The notes under the pieces were generated by a model. The model was not told the DNA's origin, did not search any database, and saw only the letters and a list, made by a program, of their open reading frames with translations. Both the position numbers and the translations under genes were made by a program. Of a stretch of 64,000 nucleotides of DNA, positions 1 to 10,764 are shown piece after piece; the first letter of the stretch is position 1, and every line of letters begins with the position of its first letter. This stretch comes from Bremia lactucae. Lineage: Eukaryota; Oomycota; Peronosporomycetes; Peronosporales; Peronosporaceae. Location of the stretch: the NCBI RefSeq assembly GCF_004359215.1, contig NC_090620.1, positions 1,245,809 to 1,309,808 on the forward strand, in the 5' to 3' direction.

Positions 1-1230
1 GATACGAGAAAGACTTTACTTATGAGACGTTCGCGGCTGCGCTTGTTCGAGATTTGGACCTTCCAAACTGCTTCTACGAGCGTATCGCAACATCGTTACG
101 AGAGCAGGTTCAAAAGGCACAGAAGGCTCTTCCATGGCATGAAGCTGTAACACGCGAAAGTTTACATCCAATCTTTATAAATCTTCGACTAAACGATGCG
201 ATTTACATCGATCGTTTCGAGTGGGATCTAAACGACCCAAATAATTCTCCAGAGTGTTTCGCCCAGGTCGTATGCGAAGACTTGGTGAGTCTGCTGCAAT
301 GATGTTATTATTAAGCGCCTACTAATATAGACTATGACTGCGGTCTTTGACAGGGGTTAAGTGGCGAATTTGAAGCCCAAGTGGCATTGTCCATCCGCGA
401 GCAACTTTATGATTACTCGAGGGTAAGCGATGATAGTGTGATGCTATCGCATGCTTGAGATGCTGACATGAAAAACATGCTAAAAATACATGCTGAGGAC
501 AGCTTATCCGAGAAGGATTAAAAGATCGAATCACAAGGCTGCCGTCTGTCACCGCAGCGCTTCGCGATCGCCTTGATGCTGAAGCGTGGGGTCCCTCGGT
601 TAAGTACATTTTGGCGGACGATATACCGCAATTCGAGCGCGAAGACTTCAAGCGAATGCGCCCGCTGTCACGCCCTACGATCCACTTGACGCCATCACTG
701 CCTATCATAGCAAAGCCAAACCGTCCCCCTAAACCAGTCAATACGTTTCTCATGTTTTGCAGGCAAAATCGAAAGAAGATAATGGCGGACCACCCCTCTA
801 CCAGCGCTAAGGATGCGTCAAAAGTTCTCGGTGATATGTGGCAGAAGCTTTCTGAGAAGGAACGAGCAAGGTTTAAAGTATTCACCACTGGATTCTCGCG
901 TGTTGCGTATTGATTAAAATCTTTTGTAGCTACATCCCAATGACAGAGATGGAAAATCAGCGGCGAATGAACGAGTGGCGGATGAAAGAAAATGCTTTAA
1001 ATGGCATGCATACGACACTGGCCGGTAACATGGCTGTAGCAACCTCCGCAGCTTTAAACACGCCAAGTCAGGTCAATTCCTCTGCCATTTCACGAACTTC
1101 AATGCTTCTTGCTCCTCGAGTTACGTCAAGTGCGGCATCTTCGTTTGATGATGTGGACGATGCCGATGCTGAGGATGACGACGACGAAGAAGATGATGAC
1201 GATGATACCGCTAGTGGCATTGTAGTTTAA
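1..1230 (+). CDS. SNF5/SMARCB1-like SWI/SNF subunit with C-terminal HMG box (5' partial)
   Basis: This is the 3' part of a gene that begins outside the window. The spliced model has exons 1-284, 354-422, 503-870 and 930-1230, with GT-AG introns of 69, 80 and 59 nt; the frame is kept at each junction. Exons 1-2 encode a SNF5 repeat pair: the stretch around DRFEWDLNDPNNSPECFA and the repeated LxLxxxFxxxxxxSIREQ pattern are diagnostic. SNF5 is a core subunit of SWI/SNF nucleosome remodellers in the nucleus. Exons 3-4 encode an HMG box (RPPKPVNTFLMFCRQNRKKI ... GDMWQKLSEKERA), which binds DNA, followed by a Ser/Thr-rich linker and a C-terminal Asp/Glu run. The HMG box itself is interrupted by the last intron; the donor AG/gtttaa gives the continuation S-YIPMTEMENQRR. 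Family assignment is firm. The exact last splice site is inferred. Confidence 0.85.
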
Positions 1231-1504
1231 GCAAATTGCAGGAGACCAAATAACATGCTACTTAACAATCCTGCGTGTATTTTTTTTGGTGACTCTTCAT
1301 ACAAAACGCATCAATTCTCTATCGATGTCTCTTCGCTGTCTCTTGTAGGCGTAAGTCGCCACTTGGACTGGTAATAGTGATTCTCGAGCTCAAACAATGC
1401 TGATGAGATGTCTGAGCTTAAGTGCGAGATGTGCGCGTCCACGTCGTCGCACCTGTAGTTGACATTACTGTCAATTACCAGTTAAACTTAAACTGCACTA
1501 GCAT

Positions 1505-1780
1505 TCAGTCTAACCGTTTGATCAATTCATCGGACGTGGAGTCGACGTTCTGGCTCATGCCTTCAAAGTCACCAAGCGCCAGTGATAACTTCATCTCAGA
1601 AACAAGTTTGAGTAGTGACTCGCTGGCCTGAACTAACGTCGTGGCATAAATGGAGCTCTGAAATGACTCGCGCGTATTGTTTGCAGAATCACGAATCTTG
1701 GAATTCTTTATCAGGCCCTTAAAATTTTCAACTAACTTCTCTACATTGTTGTCCAACCGCTGTCGGTATTCCTCCGCCAT
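1505..1780 (-). CDS. MED22: Mediator subunit 22-like (Surf5) protein
   Basis: A 91-residue intronless frame starts at an ATG (MAEEYRQRLDNNVEKL) and ends at TGA. It has the MED22/Surf5 pattern: an N-terminal helix with Y-x-x-R-L-x-x-N, then VENFKGLIKNSKI, then the conserved ASESLLKLVSEMKLSLALGDF block. MED22 sits in the head module of the Mediator complex, which bridges activators and RNA polymerase II. Animal and plant members are longer (about 140-200 residues), so this is a compact form, or a short C-terminal exon has been missed. The gene is convergent with the SNF5-HMG gene (274 bp between stops) and divergent from the V-ATPase gene, sharing the 316 bp interval 1781-2096 as a likely bidirectional promoter. 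Confidence 0.75.
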   Translation of the reverse strand: MAEEYRQRLDNNVEKLVENFKGLIKNSKIRDSANNTRESFQSSIYATTLVQASESLLKLVSEMKLSLALGDFEGMSQNVDSTSDELIKRLD

Positions 1781-2096
1781 GTTCTGCGGTGAAAAAAATC
1801 GGATTTATACTTTAGAGTACTGGTTCAAACAAGACACTTTTCATCGCGAAATTTGAAGATACTAAATTTCGGCAGCAATTTTTATCTAGTAACATCTGTG
1901 CGATGCTTTTTAAAGCGACATTAAAACGACATGCAACTGTTGCTCGAATGGAGGTTCTAGATTCGCTTTCACTTCGCGTTTTCGCTCTTTAAAGAAAAGA
2001 AGGTATAGTTTTGTATCCAATCTAGCATGTTGCAGGTGAATAATAAAAGTGGAAGACCTTTTCCAGCAGTTGTTTGGCCAAACTATCGGTTGAAGT

Positions 2097-2720
2097 ATGC
2101 TTACCCAACTTGTAGCAGACGTATGCCCGTCGTCGGCCTCATTCTTCGGCTTTATGGGCGTTGCTTCTGCCCTCGTCTTCGCGAGTACGTTTTTCCAGCT
2201 CGGCTTATCTGTATTGCAGCTGCAGCTTCACTGAAACTTGGATACAGTGATAAAATTAGTTAATTAATTGTAGCGATTTGCTGGTACGATTACAGACCTT
2301 GGAGCTGCTTACGGTACAGCCAAGTCGGGCGTAGGCATTGCCTCGATGGGTGTGATGCGGCCTGAGCTAGCGATGCGAAATATCATTCCGGTTGTCATGG
2401 CTGGTGTGCTCGGTATCTACGGTCTAATCGTGGCGGTGATTATTCAGGGCTCAATTGAGCCTCCAAACGGCAATTCTCCAAAGTACGGTTCATACTCGGG
2501 TTTTGCGCACTTGGCTGCGGGCTTGTGTTGTGGTCTTAGTGGACTTGCCGCTGGTATGGCGATTGGTGTGGTTGGCGACGCAGGCGTGCGAGCTGTAGGA
2601 CAACAAGAAAAGCTGTTTGTGAACATGATCTTGATCCTGATTTTCGCAGAAGCTTTAGGCCTGTACGGTTTGATCGTGGCATTGATTCTGTCTCAGAAGA
2701 AGAGCGACTGCCCATCATAA
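2097..2720 (+). CDS. VMA3: V-type H+-ATPase proteolipid subunit c, copy A
   Basis: Two exons, 2097-2184 and 2296-2720, joined across a 111 nt GTACGT...TTACAG intron. The junction restores an Asn codon in [20 protein letters not shown], the invariant stretch of this family. The 170-residue product has four transmembrane helices. The fourth contains the essential proton-carrying Glu (E148 in IFAEALG). Subunit c forms the rotating membrane ring of the vacuolar/endosomal proton pump. The length is normal for the family (about 155-170). The gene is divergent from MED22 and tail-to-tail with a second copy at 2968-3583. The 247 bp between the two stops is AT-rich and shows no gene. Confidence 0.95.
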
Positions 2721-2967
2721 TTGTCAGGAAGCTATAAGACGCTTACGGGCGTTACGTGAACTTGTGGTATTTGGTCAATCCCAATCAAAATTGAAAGTTG
2801 AATTCTTACATTATAATTGAATGACTTTTACTTTATAAGTTTAAAAATTGACACAATAGTTAAGCTGATAAAGAATTTTTCGATTTTATAGAATTTTAGG
2901 TCTCATCGAAATGCTCTCGTGACTAAATCGCACCTTGTGCCGCAACCTCTAGACGAATCCACACTGC

Positions 2968-3583
2968 TTATTCCGAGGGGCAGTCGCTCTTCTTTTGAGA
3001 CAGAATCAATGCCACGATCAAACCGTACAGGCCTAAAGCTTCTGCGAAAATCAGGATCAAGATCATGTTCACAAACAGCTTTTCTTGTTGTCCTACAGCC
3101 CGCACGCCTGCGTCGCCAACCACACCAATCGCCATACCGGCGGCTAGTCCGCTAAGACCACAACACAAGCCTGCAGCCAAGTGCGCGAAGCCTGAGTAAG
3201 AACCGTACTTTGGGAAATTGCCGTTTGGAGGCTCAATTGAGCCCTGAATAATCACCGCCACGATTAGACCGTAGATACCGAGCACACCAGCCATGACAAC
3301 CGGAATGATATTACGCATTGCTAGCTCAGGCCGCATCACACCCATTGAGGCAATGCCTACGCCCGACTTGGCTGTGCCGTAAGCTGCTCCAAGGTCTGTA
3401 ATCGTATCGGAAACAAATTAGTGGCAGATTGTAACACTGGCATATCAGACCTAAGCTTTCCCAAAAGGTCAAGCTGCAACGGATGCTGAACGTACTAGCA
3501 AAGACAAGAGCTGAAGCGACTCCCATAAAGCCAAAGAATGAGGCCGAAGATGGGCACACGTCTGCTACAAGTTGAGCCAGCAT
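2968..3583 (-). CDS. VMA3: V-type H+-ATPase proteolipid subunit c, copy B (inverted duplicate)
   Basis: Exons 3496-3583 and 2968-3395 are joined at the same splice position as copy A (a split Asn codon). The product has 171 residues and differs from copy A at a few positions, including MLAQ versus MLTQ at the start, NGNF versus NGNS in a loop, and one extra C-terminal Glu. The proton-binding Glu in helix 4 is retained, so both copies look functional. The 3' half of exon 2 is almost identical in DNA sequence to copy A, while exon 1 has many silent changes and the 100 nt intron is largely unrelated. This points to an older inverted duplication with later homogenisation of exon 2. Confidence 0.95.
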
Positions 3584-4021
3584 AATTTTCTTGAGGTAGT
3601 CAGCTTGTCTTTATTTGGGGTGACACTGGCAACGGGCACAACACCGATACTTAGTTAAATGACATACATGCATTCAGTTATTACACGCGGTCGCAGAAAA
3701 GGTGACTTTGACACCTCCAAGTCGCCAAGACCGCCACGATCACACACCTGGCTGGGGCAAAATTTCCTGTGTGGAAGTTTTTACCGCTCAAACCGCCCTT
3801 TAAATAGGACTAGAGGTTTTACAGAGAAAACCTTAAGACAAAGATCCGTTTTTTAGAATCGATAAAATGTTTGAGTTCATTTATTGTCCCTTTGTAATTT
3901 TGTATCTTGTGAAAATGTCTTTGCGTCGCGTTTGGGTCTAATGTCGCCAAGACGGCCCCTCACGAGCTCGACATATTCTTTTGCAAATTGTCAAGCTGAC
4001 AAAGGCTAATCAAGAGGCAAA
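3584..4021. other. Intergenic stretch without a recognisable gene
   Basis: This interval holds the upstream region of V-ATPase copy B and low-information sequence. No frame has protein-like composition and no repeat shared with the rest of the window was seen, up to the Copia-3 LTR. Confidence 0.5.
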
Positions 4022-4193
4022 GTTGAAGATTGGGTCTCCGACCAGGGACCAAGAGCACCGAGCAGCTGCAATTGGCAATCTAGGATCGGCTAGCATAGGA
4101 CAGGTTGAGCCTGGGCTCAATAACTCGAAATTCACTCCATCTCTTACGTTGTACTTCCTATTGCTACATGAGGCCTTATTGACTTCTAACAGA
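4022..4193 (+). repeat. Copia-3 5' LTR
   Basis: The sequence from TGAAGATTGGGTCTCCGACC to CTTCTAACA matches 10598-10764 with scattered differences. It has TG...CA ends, and the second copy follows a purine-rich tract and the end of a Copia pol frame, which identifies the pair as LTRs of one element. Both are short for an LTR, so the true boundaries may extend a little further. Confidence 0.6.
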
Positions 4194-4348
4194 TTTTGAG
4201 CCTAAATGCAACACGACACCAACGAGGGGGACCGCATTGAACACTCGTAATCGAGGTTCCACCCCGAGCCAGTCGCAAAAGGATTGGCATGGTGGACGAC
4301 GTTGAGTAGAAAGTCATTGCCATTACACACGATAAAATATTAGGTAAA

Positions 4349-4690
4349 ATGTCTGACGAACGAGCTAATGCAACTCATGTGGGGCTTGCAGGACGCCTGG
4401 AGCGACTCGAAGAGTCCCAAACGAAGCTGGAAAAGGCGCTCGAGGGCGATCAAAATGCTCACAGGATTGGAACGCCACCATGCGTGGAAGCAGACAACAT
4501 TCTTTTCACGCCACAACGTGGTAGAGGAGCGCGGATGACGATATACCCGATTGGAGGCTCTCGAAGGACACCGCCTACGCCGACGGTACCACGGCCGGCA
4601 GTGCAAGCTCCACACTTCGGAACTCAGCATCCAGGGTACGGCATGCCCCTGCCGGAGTTGCAGCGTCTCTACGCAGCAGCGCAGTTCTGA
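4349..4690 (+). pseudogene. Copia-3 gag-like N-terminal fragment
   Basis: A 113-residue frame starts MSDERANATHVGLAGRLERL and has a short Leu/Glu heptad-like helix followed by a Pro/Gly/Arg-rich tail. It sits just after the 5' LTR, where Copia gag is expected, and stops where Gypsy-1 sequence begins. Assignment to gag rests on position and composition, not on a recognised domain. It could instead be an unrelated element fragment. Confidence 0.4.
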
Positions 4691-4725
4691 TCATCCAGAG
4701 CAGATGGTCAGACGGAACGCGTAAA

Positions 4726-6068
4726 TTGCGTCCAATAGTATCCAAATTGAAGCGAGTGTTATCGATGGGCGAATTCGCCATCAACCATTCGGTACATGCG
4801 TCTACAACGCATATATCTTTCTTCGTGAATGGCTTGCGCCATCCGCGCATACCCACTCAATTAGAGGGATCCTCTAGTCTAAGGGGGGGTTGGACTCGCA
4901 CGAGCAAAATCATTTCTGGCTCATGCTCATCACGCGTCGAAGTTACGAACGACGCGAGAAATGTCGAAGCAATCGACACCGAAGATGAGAAATATCGCAC
5001 AGCAGTGCACAAAGCGCACCGGAAAAGATAAAATAAATGAGTCAGCAGAGGAATTTCTGCTGGCTCGAGAATCAGTAATCCGTTTCGTACAGGATTCCAT
5101 TGCTAACGCATTGGACCGTCAGAAACGGAATGCAGACAAACATGGAAGAGCAAATGATCGTTAATTTAAAATTAATGACCTAGTAATACTCTCTACGGTA
5201 TACTTACCTAAGCGCGTCGTCACTAATGTGAGTAGCAGTAAACTACCCAAGTTCATTGGTCCATTCCGAGTACTGCATCGCAGAGGCAATGCGTACACAA
5301 TAGAATTGCCAAGTAGGATGCGAACGCGTCCTACGTTTTACGTTGGTCGGTTCCGCCTGAACCATCAGTACGCTGTTTCTTTCAAGGTCGGATCTGACTA
5401 CCCTTTTCAAGAATCCCTAAAAGATTATTGTGGTCACGAACCAGATTCTCATGCTGAATCTGAAAATTCTCATATCGGGTCCAAAGATCCTCGAAACCGC
5501 GATGAGCTGACGACAGCTCATCACGAACAGCGTGATGCTTCCATTCGTACTTCAACATCGGGTACGCACTCTTTGAACGGCTTTTTTAACCGTTTGATAT
5601 AGTGAGCTTGCACCATCTTCTCCAACAAGTGACGCCTATCACGTTCGTATTCAAGACCCTCCTCCAATACATGGAGGTAGCGGTCGAGTTTGTCGATCTT
5701 CGACTCTAGATCCGACACACGGTTCGTATCTAATTTTTCCTCCTCCACCACAACCATTGGTGGATTCCCACGAAGGCCAACGTTTCCTTGTGGAACGAAT
5801 ACAGAACCACCGTGATGTGAAGGGGCAGCGAGCGATTTATCTTGTTCGCTGGCGCGGTTATCCACCTTCACATGACAGCTGGGAGCCTCGTTCCCAGCTG
5901 GTTGTTGAAGGTGAGGGCCTCGTCCGTCAGTATGACGAGACCTATCCTATAGATCAGAAGGACCATCGGAGAACACGCGCCCCTGGCGCATGTAAACTGA
6001 TTGCAAAACGCCAAATCGCAAATCGCATCGCGTATCTATATAGAGATACGAGCACTTACCCAGAGTGA
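4726..6068 (+). pseudogene. Gypsy-1a: integrase C-terminal part and chromodomain
   Basis: Degenerate + strand frames carry the end of a Ty3/Gypsy integrase (GEFAINHSVHASTTH, then FFVNGLRHPR), a linker with RFVQDSIANALDRQKRNAD, the LPKFIGPFRVLHRRGNAYTI stretch (this end of integrase binds DNA), and finally a chromodomain (FLVERIQNHRDVKGQR ... YLVRWRGYPPSHDSWEP). The chromodomain classes the family as a chromovirus; in relatives it directs integration to marked chromatin. Frameshifts split the frame around 5031, 5164 and 5602. The 5' part of this copy (LTR, gag, protease, RT, catalytic integrase) is absent; the copy begins abruptly after the Copia-3 gag piece. Confidence 0.85.
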
Positions 6069-6432
6069 AGAAAGGGAGCAAACACCCCCTTTCACTCGTT
6101 TCGTGTTGTCGACACAACACGGACAGCCACGTGAGGCATGGAAGTCCTGCCACACGAGACAACCGATGCAATTTAAACCTTGCACTGGTTGGAGGTCGTT
6201 TTCTCAAACTTAACGCGAATCGCGTTAAGTCTTTGAAGACAGGCTTCGCGTCCAATGGCTTTGATATTGCGAATAAACGCGCTCCAGGCAGGCTTCAGCG
6301 AGATTTTATCTCGCTTCTTGTTGCCACTATACCATCGATGCTTAGGAAAGCATCGAGATAAAAATCCTCCTCAGTGAAGTTCTTCGCGCTGGAATCAAGG
6401 TCATGTAGCTTTGTCGCAATACATAAAGGATA

Positions 6433-7128
6433 TTATTTGTGATGAGTAGTCTCTCCAGACATGCTACTGAGTAGCCGTTCTGCCAAAAGCCACGGCTTTT
6501 CGCAGGGGCAAGACGAGACATTATCTTGTTTTCGCTCCCCTGAGTGGTTACCACTTAAGCAGGGGTACCACAAGAACTTTATTACGATGGCTACGCTATC
6601 TCCATCACCACGCACAGAAATATGTCCGTATGACGGCACGGGAGACGGTGCTGGCGATGAGGAATCATCCTCATCGTCTGAACCAAACATGCTATAGCGA
6701 ATGCTATTACACGTCTATCCGATTGAGCTCCCTCACTCGAAAACTCATAGTCAGCCGCCTGACGATGATCAGGCGACTGTTCTGCTCTCTTCAAGTCGGC
6801 CATTTCGTTCAACTCGCATTCGTAGTCGACCTCCAAACAGGGGTCGCATTCACGTGTTAAATTACCACGTGCACCCGCAACATCTAGTGTTGCGGGAGTA
6901 GATGATACTACGACAGACGAAACGTCTGCCGCAAGAGATAATTATTTGTCGCCCGCGGCTTTATGAACCGCAGCCGAAAGCGCCGCACTATTCGCATACC
7001 GCATGGACTTGTTAACCATGCGATAGAATAAAAAATAATGGCTCTTACCAATCAGCATCGTTTTCAATTAAGGTCTTAAAGTGACCGCTCTATAAAATGA
7101 CAATCAGAGTGGTTGCTGTTTAAGGGAG
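6433..7128 (-). pseudogene. Antisense reading frame in the Gypsy-1a 3' region
   Basis: Between the chromodomain and the 3' LTR the sense strand has no protein-like frame. The opposite strand reads as a broken but coherent product: a basic/hydrophobic start near 7128, an Ala-rich part (ALSAAVHKAAGD), then SSTPATLDVAGARGNL, ECDPCLEVDYECE, an EQSPDHRQ segment, and MFGSDDEDDSSSPAPSPVP. Equivalent segments are found at 19414-19599 and 53559-53846 in two other copies. At least one stop (near 6940) and one frameshift (near 6700) break this copy. Function is unknown. Confidence 0.45.
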
Positions 7129-7134
7129 GGGTGA

Positions 7135-7529
7135 TGTGACGTGGTGTATCGTAACATGAAATTAACACTTAAAGGTCGTTATTTAATATATTATCTAAAC
7201 GGTAGATTATGCTTGGCGAATATTTCTTACGTAGTAACTTTCAGAAAGCTTATCCATTTGTAGATATAAGCCATTATATCTACGCGGTCGATTCAGCGCT
7301 GGACGCGCGCAAAGAGAGAGACAGATAAGACTTTATTGAATGTTTTGTATTAGTTTATAATTAAGTTAGTATTCGAAAGATAGAAACAGAATAACTTTAC
7401 TATAATAAATACAGTTTACTTTTAGCCCTTTTTAAAGCAAGTGTCTTTAAGAGAGTCTTCCTCCGCACGTACTAGTGTACGTGAAGTGACGTGAGGCATC
7501 ACTCGCACTGGAGTAGTGCGAAGTCGGAG
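7135..7529 (+). repeat. Gypsy-1a 3' LTR, 3'-truncated
   Basis: The sequence follows the polypurine tract TTAAGGGAGGGGTGA (7120-7134) and matches the Gypsy-1 LTR from its first bases to the hairpin-containing 3' end. It breaks off after GTAGTGCGAAGT. The missing part is the terminal stem and CCCCGTTACA. Immediately beyond lies another Gypsy-1 copy in the opposite orientation. Confidence 0.8.
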
Positions 7530-10289
7530 CTCTTTAATACACACTTTGTGGGCTTCCCGAAGCAATTTGTATGCTTTTTCCATCGAAGCCGGCTCGAATC
7601 GGGTCGGCGTGATAACGCATCAGAGACGACATTAAGTCGTCCTGGTTTATATTCAACGGAGAAATAAACTCCTCGAAGAAGGATAGCCACCTCGCCATTC
7701 TTTGTTAGAGGTGTGGGCTGTTTACGGCCGTGTCTAATGACGACCGTATATACGATGAACGGTCTATCTCCTCGGAGATGGAGCCTAAAATTTTCCAGGG
7801 CAAATTTCAGGGCAAGGAGTTCCTTGTCATGCACTGGGTAATTGCGTTCAGCTGGTTGCAGCTGACGCGATTGGTAACAGACGATGCGCTCCGCACCGTC
7901 TGTATCGTATTGTACTAACGCCTAGCCGATTGCGAAATAGCTGGCGTCACAGACCGCATGGAATGGTCTGTCTTGATCTGCAATCGCCCATCTTGGGCGA
8001 TTGCATCAAGCTTTGCTTGATACCTTCAAAGGAACGCTGACAATCAGCGTTCCATAACTATTCCTCGTTTGTTTTTCAAGAGAGTAGAGATATGAACTGT
8101 CATCTCGGAATAGTTGCCTGAGTACTTGTGTAAGAACGCATCCAGCCCAAGGAACTTTCTAGGTTCCTTGATATCGACTGGAACTGGCCAGTCGGTGATT
8201 GCTTTGATCTTTTCGGGATCGGGGCGTACGCCGCGTTTACCAACGATGCATCCAAGAAGTGGTATTTCGCTTGCAGCGAATATACACTTCTTGAGATTTG
8301 CATACAACTTATGCTTTCGCATAAGTGTAAGAACCTGACGAACGTGAGTTTTATGAACTTCCACGTCCGTCTTTCCGTCCATGGCTCGGCTATGGACGAA
8401 TACATCGTCAAAATAACTCGGTCCGAATTCTCGCACCGGTCTCAACAGATTCATTACGCATCTGTTGAATGTTGCAGGGGCGTTACTAAGCCCTTGTGAC
8501 ATCACTAGCATTTCCAGAGCATCCCGCTGGGAGTACTCACTGCTGTGCACGGGATGTCCCGTTCACGCGTAATGATTTGATAGAACCCATCCATCAGATC
8601 CATAGACGAAAATATAGTTTTCTTTGACATACCAGCTATGATTACGTCTTTTCTAGGTATCAGGGTTTGAGCCGGTACCGTTGCAGCATTCAGTTTATTG
8701 AATGCGTGCACTATCCGCCACCCTCCTGTGTCCTTTCGCACACAGAAGGTCAGAGAGCTATGTGGGAGGTTGACTCCCTTACATGGCCCGCTTTTAATCA
8801 TTCGATAAATTCTTTATCGATCGCAAGTACTTGTTCACGAGGCAGTGGCCACTGCTTCATGACAAAGTACTTCGAGCCTAGTTTTGAGCTCGATCTCCTT
8901 TATCCTTAGGCAACTCGCATGGAACTGTTTTAGGGAATCCATCCCTGAATTCAATCAAATCCGTGTATAAAGGATTTGTCTTTAGTGACTCCAAGAATTG
9001 AGTAGTATATTTTTCAATCCGAGTCTTCACATCGAGGACACTTTCGTCCATCGATGAGCTGCTGAGAATCCGTTTGTTCTCTGCAAAAATTGCCGCAGAC
9101 CGTATATCGCTTACGTATTCGTCTTCTGTGACGAGTACGCAGATCTGCTTAATTTTATCACTATGCAGATCTCTCAAGAACCGTTTGGTATCTAGGGTTG
9201 GTAATTGAGCTATCTCCGAAGTTAACTTCGAAGGCTCATACAGATCAAGAGTATAAGCGCCTACTATTGATCCGTCATTAATCAAGACATTCAATGTCTC
9301 GGTTTCTTCCAGGTTGCCGAGGGATTAATCCCTCGGGATGCTGAAGTCTAATCACTTCAGCTTTAAATATTTGATAAGATTCCTCCTCAAGTACGTGGGG
9401 ACTTTCTCCCTTACAGTCGGGTCCTCTACGGTGGAATCTTTACTCGACCTAGGATCATCGTGTTGCTCCTTTAACAACCATTATATTCCTTGAATGTCGC
9501 TCGCTCGGCGTACATTCATGTCTCAATTCACTCGACTTATTGGAATGGTGGACCTTCGGCGCTGCCTGTGCATTTGCACAGCCACCGGCAGCTGACTCCA
9601 CAGTGTGATTTGAAATCACGCTGTGATCTTGTGCGGTCGTACTAACGACCGTAGGCCATCGCGCTCACTCGTAGTACTTCTACACGCTTGTGGACGCTCC
9701 AAGACGTTCATCAGATGGTCATCTGATGAACAAGTGGCAGCATCTTTACGGATCGATGCTGCCAGCTGATTCTTGGCTCATATTTTCTGAGCCAAGGTAA
9801 ACCTAGGATGACATCAAATTTGTCATCCAAATCCATTACGGTGAAATTATCATCGTACTGTAAATTTTTTTACGTGTAGTGGAATTTCACTACGCGTTTC
9901 ATTACTGTTATCGATGCGCCTGTCGCTAGACGCACCGTCATCCTCGTTGGAGGGATGTCGCGCTCAACATATTTGAGTCTACGACCTCTAGCGACTGGCG
10001 ACGAATAAAGTTATTCGACGCTCAACAATCCACTAGGGCTTTAATTGACAAATCATTTGTCACTTTTAACTTCAAGGTGATTTGGGATACCTCATAGCCA
10101 GGTGCAGAGACACATAATGACTGTGTGTCTGGAGCAACTTTTGTCAAGAGATTTGCGAATTCTCTTGAGGTTGCTGAATCAGTAGGGCGTTGCACCCTAC
10201 TGACCCGACCATATTTTTGGCGGTCCGCCTCGTTGTTGCGATTTCGCAACAACGTCGGACCCGCGACCGTTGTCGTTTTTGGCATTCCG
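7530..10289 (-). pseudogene. Gypsy-1b: protease, reverse transcriptase, RNase H (minus strand)
   Basis: Read on the minus strand the order is a protease N-terminal part (10022-10289, ALVDC), the protease core region (9300-10020, many frameshifts), the linker at 8878-9294, RT (8044-8801, with the catalytic YFDD box in SYFDDVFVHSR) and RNase H/linker (7499-7834, MHDKELLALKFALENF, ending DALSRRPDSS). Integrase is missing because the copy is cut at 7530 by the LTR of Gypsy-1a. The RT fingers and palm are recognisable, but stops and frameshifts make it non-functional. Nucleotide identity to the copy at 49.2-51.7 kb is high. Confidence 0.85.
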
Positions 10290-10471
10290 TAATGGGGAGT
10301 TGTACGAAGCGTGGAATCGTAAAGCCGGGGTATTGTGAAGGAAATCGGATGCCAGCAGACTTGCTGACCAAAGCGGTCGACGTATCGAGATTGCGCGCTG
10401 CGGAGTATCGTAAGACTGCACTAGGGCGCAAGAATAAGCAGCTGATCTTCGCTGGGACGTGGTTAAGCTAA
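10290..10471 (+). pseudogene. Copia-3 pol C-terminal fragment (end of RNase H)
   Basis: The frame reads GIVKPGYCEGNRMPADLLTK and continues AVDVSRLRAAEYRKTALG. The N-M-x-A-D-x-x-T-K-A signature is the usual end of a Copia polyprotein. A polypurine tract and an LTR follow, so this is the 3' half of the element whose 5' LTR is at 4022. Protease, integrase, RT and most of RNase H are missing and replaced by Gypsy-1 DNA. Confidence 0.75.
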
Positions 10472-10584
10472 AAACTAAGGCCGGTTGAGCTAAGGTGTCA
10501 CTGGCCGCAGGGACGGTCGAGTCGTAGTGAGGTACGACTAGTGAAATGTATTTGGCAGAAATAAATTTACTGTTCGACACTATC

Positions 10585-10764
10585 GGTGAGGAGGAGTATT
10601 AAAAATTGGGTCTCCGACAAGGGATGAGGAGCACCAAGCACCTGCGATTGGCAATCTAGGATTGCCTAGCGTAGGACAGGTCGAGCCTGGGCTCAGTAAG
10701 TCTAAAATTCACTCTATCTTTTACCTGTACTTCCTATTGCTACAGGAGGCCTTATTGACTTCCA
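10585..10764 (+). repeat. Copia-3 polypurine tract and 3' LTR
   Basis: GGTGAGGAGGAGT at 10585-10597 is a typical polypurine tract and primes plus-strand synthesis. The following 10598-10764 matches the 5' LTR at 4022-4193, including GGGTCTCCGAC, CTTCCTATTGCTACA and GGCCTTATTGACTTC. The two LTRs differ visibly, so the insertion is not recent. Confidence 0.65.

Noticed and set aside
322..888. 188-residue minus-strand frame over the SNF5-HMG exons
   Set aside because: It overlaps exons with clear SNF5 and HMG motifs and has no recognisable motif of its own.
2919..3155. Plus-strand frame inside V-ATPase copy B
   Set aside because: It is the antisense shadow of exon 2; the same shadow occurs in copy A because the sequences are duplicates.
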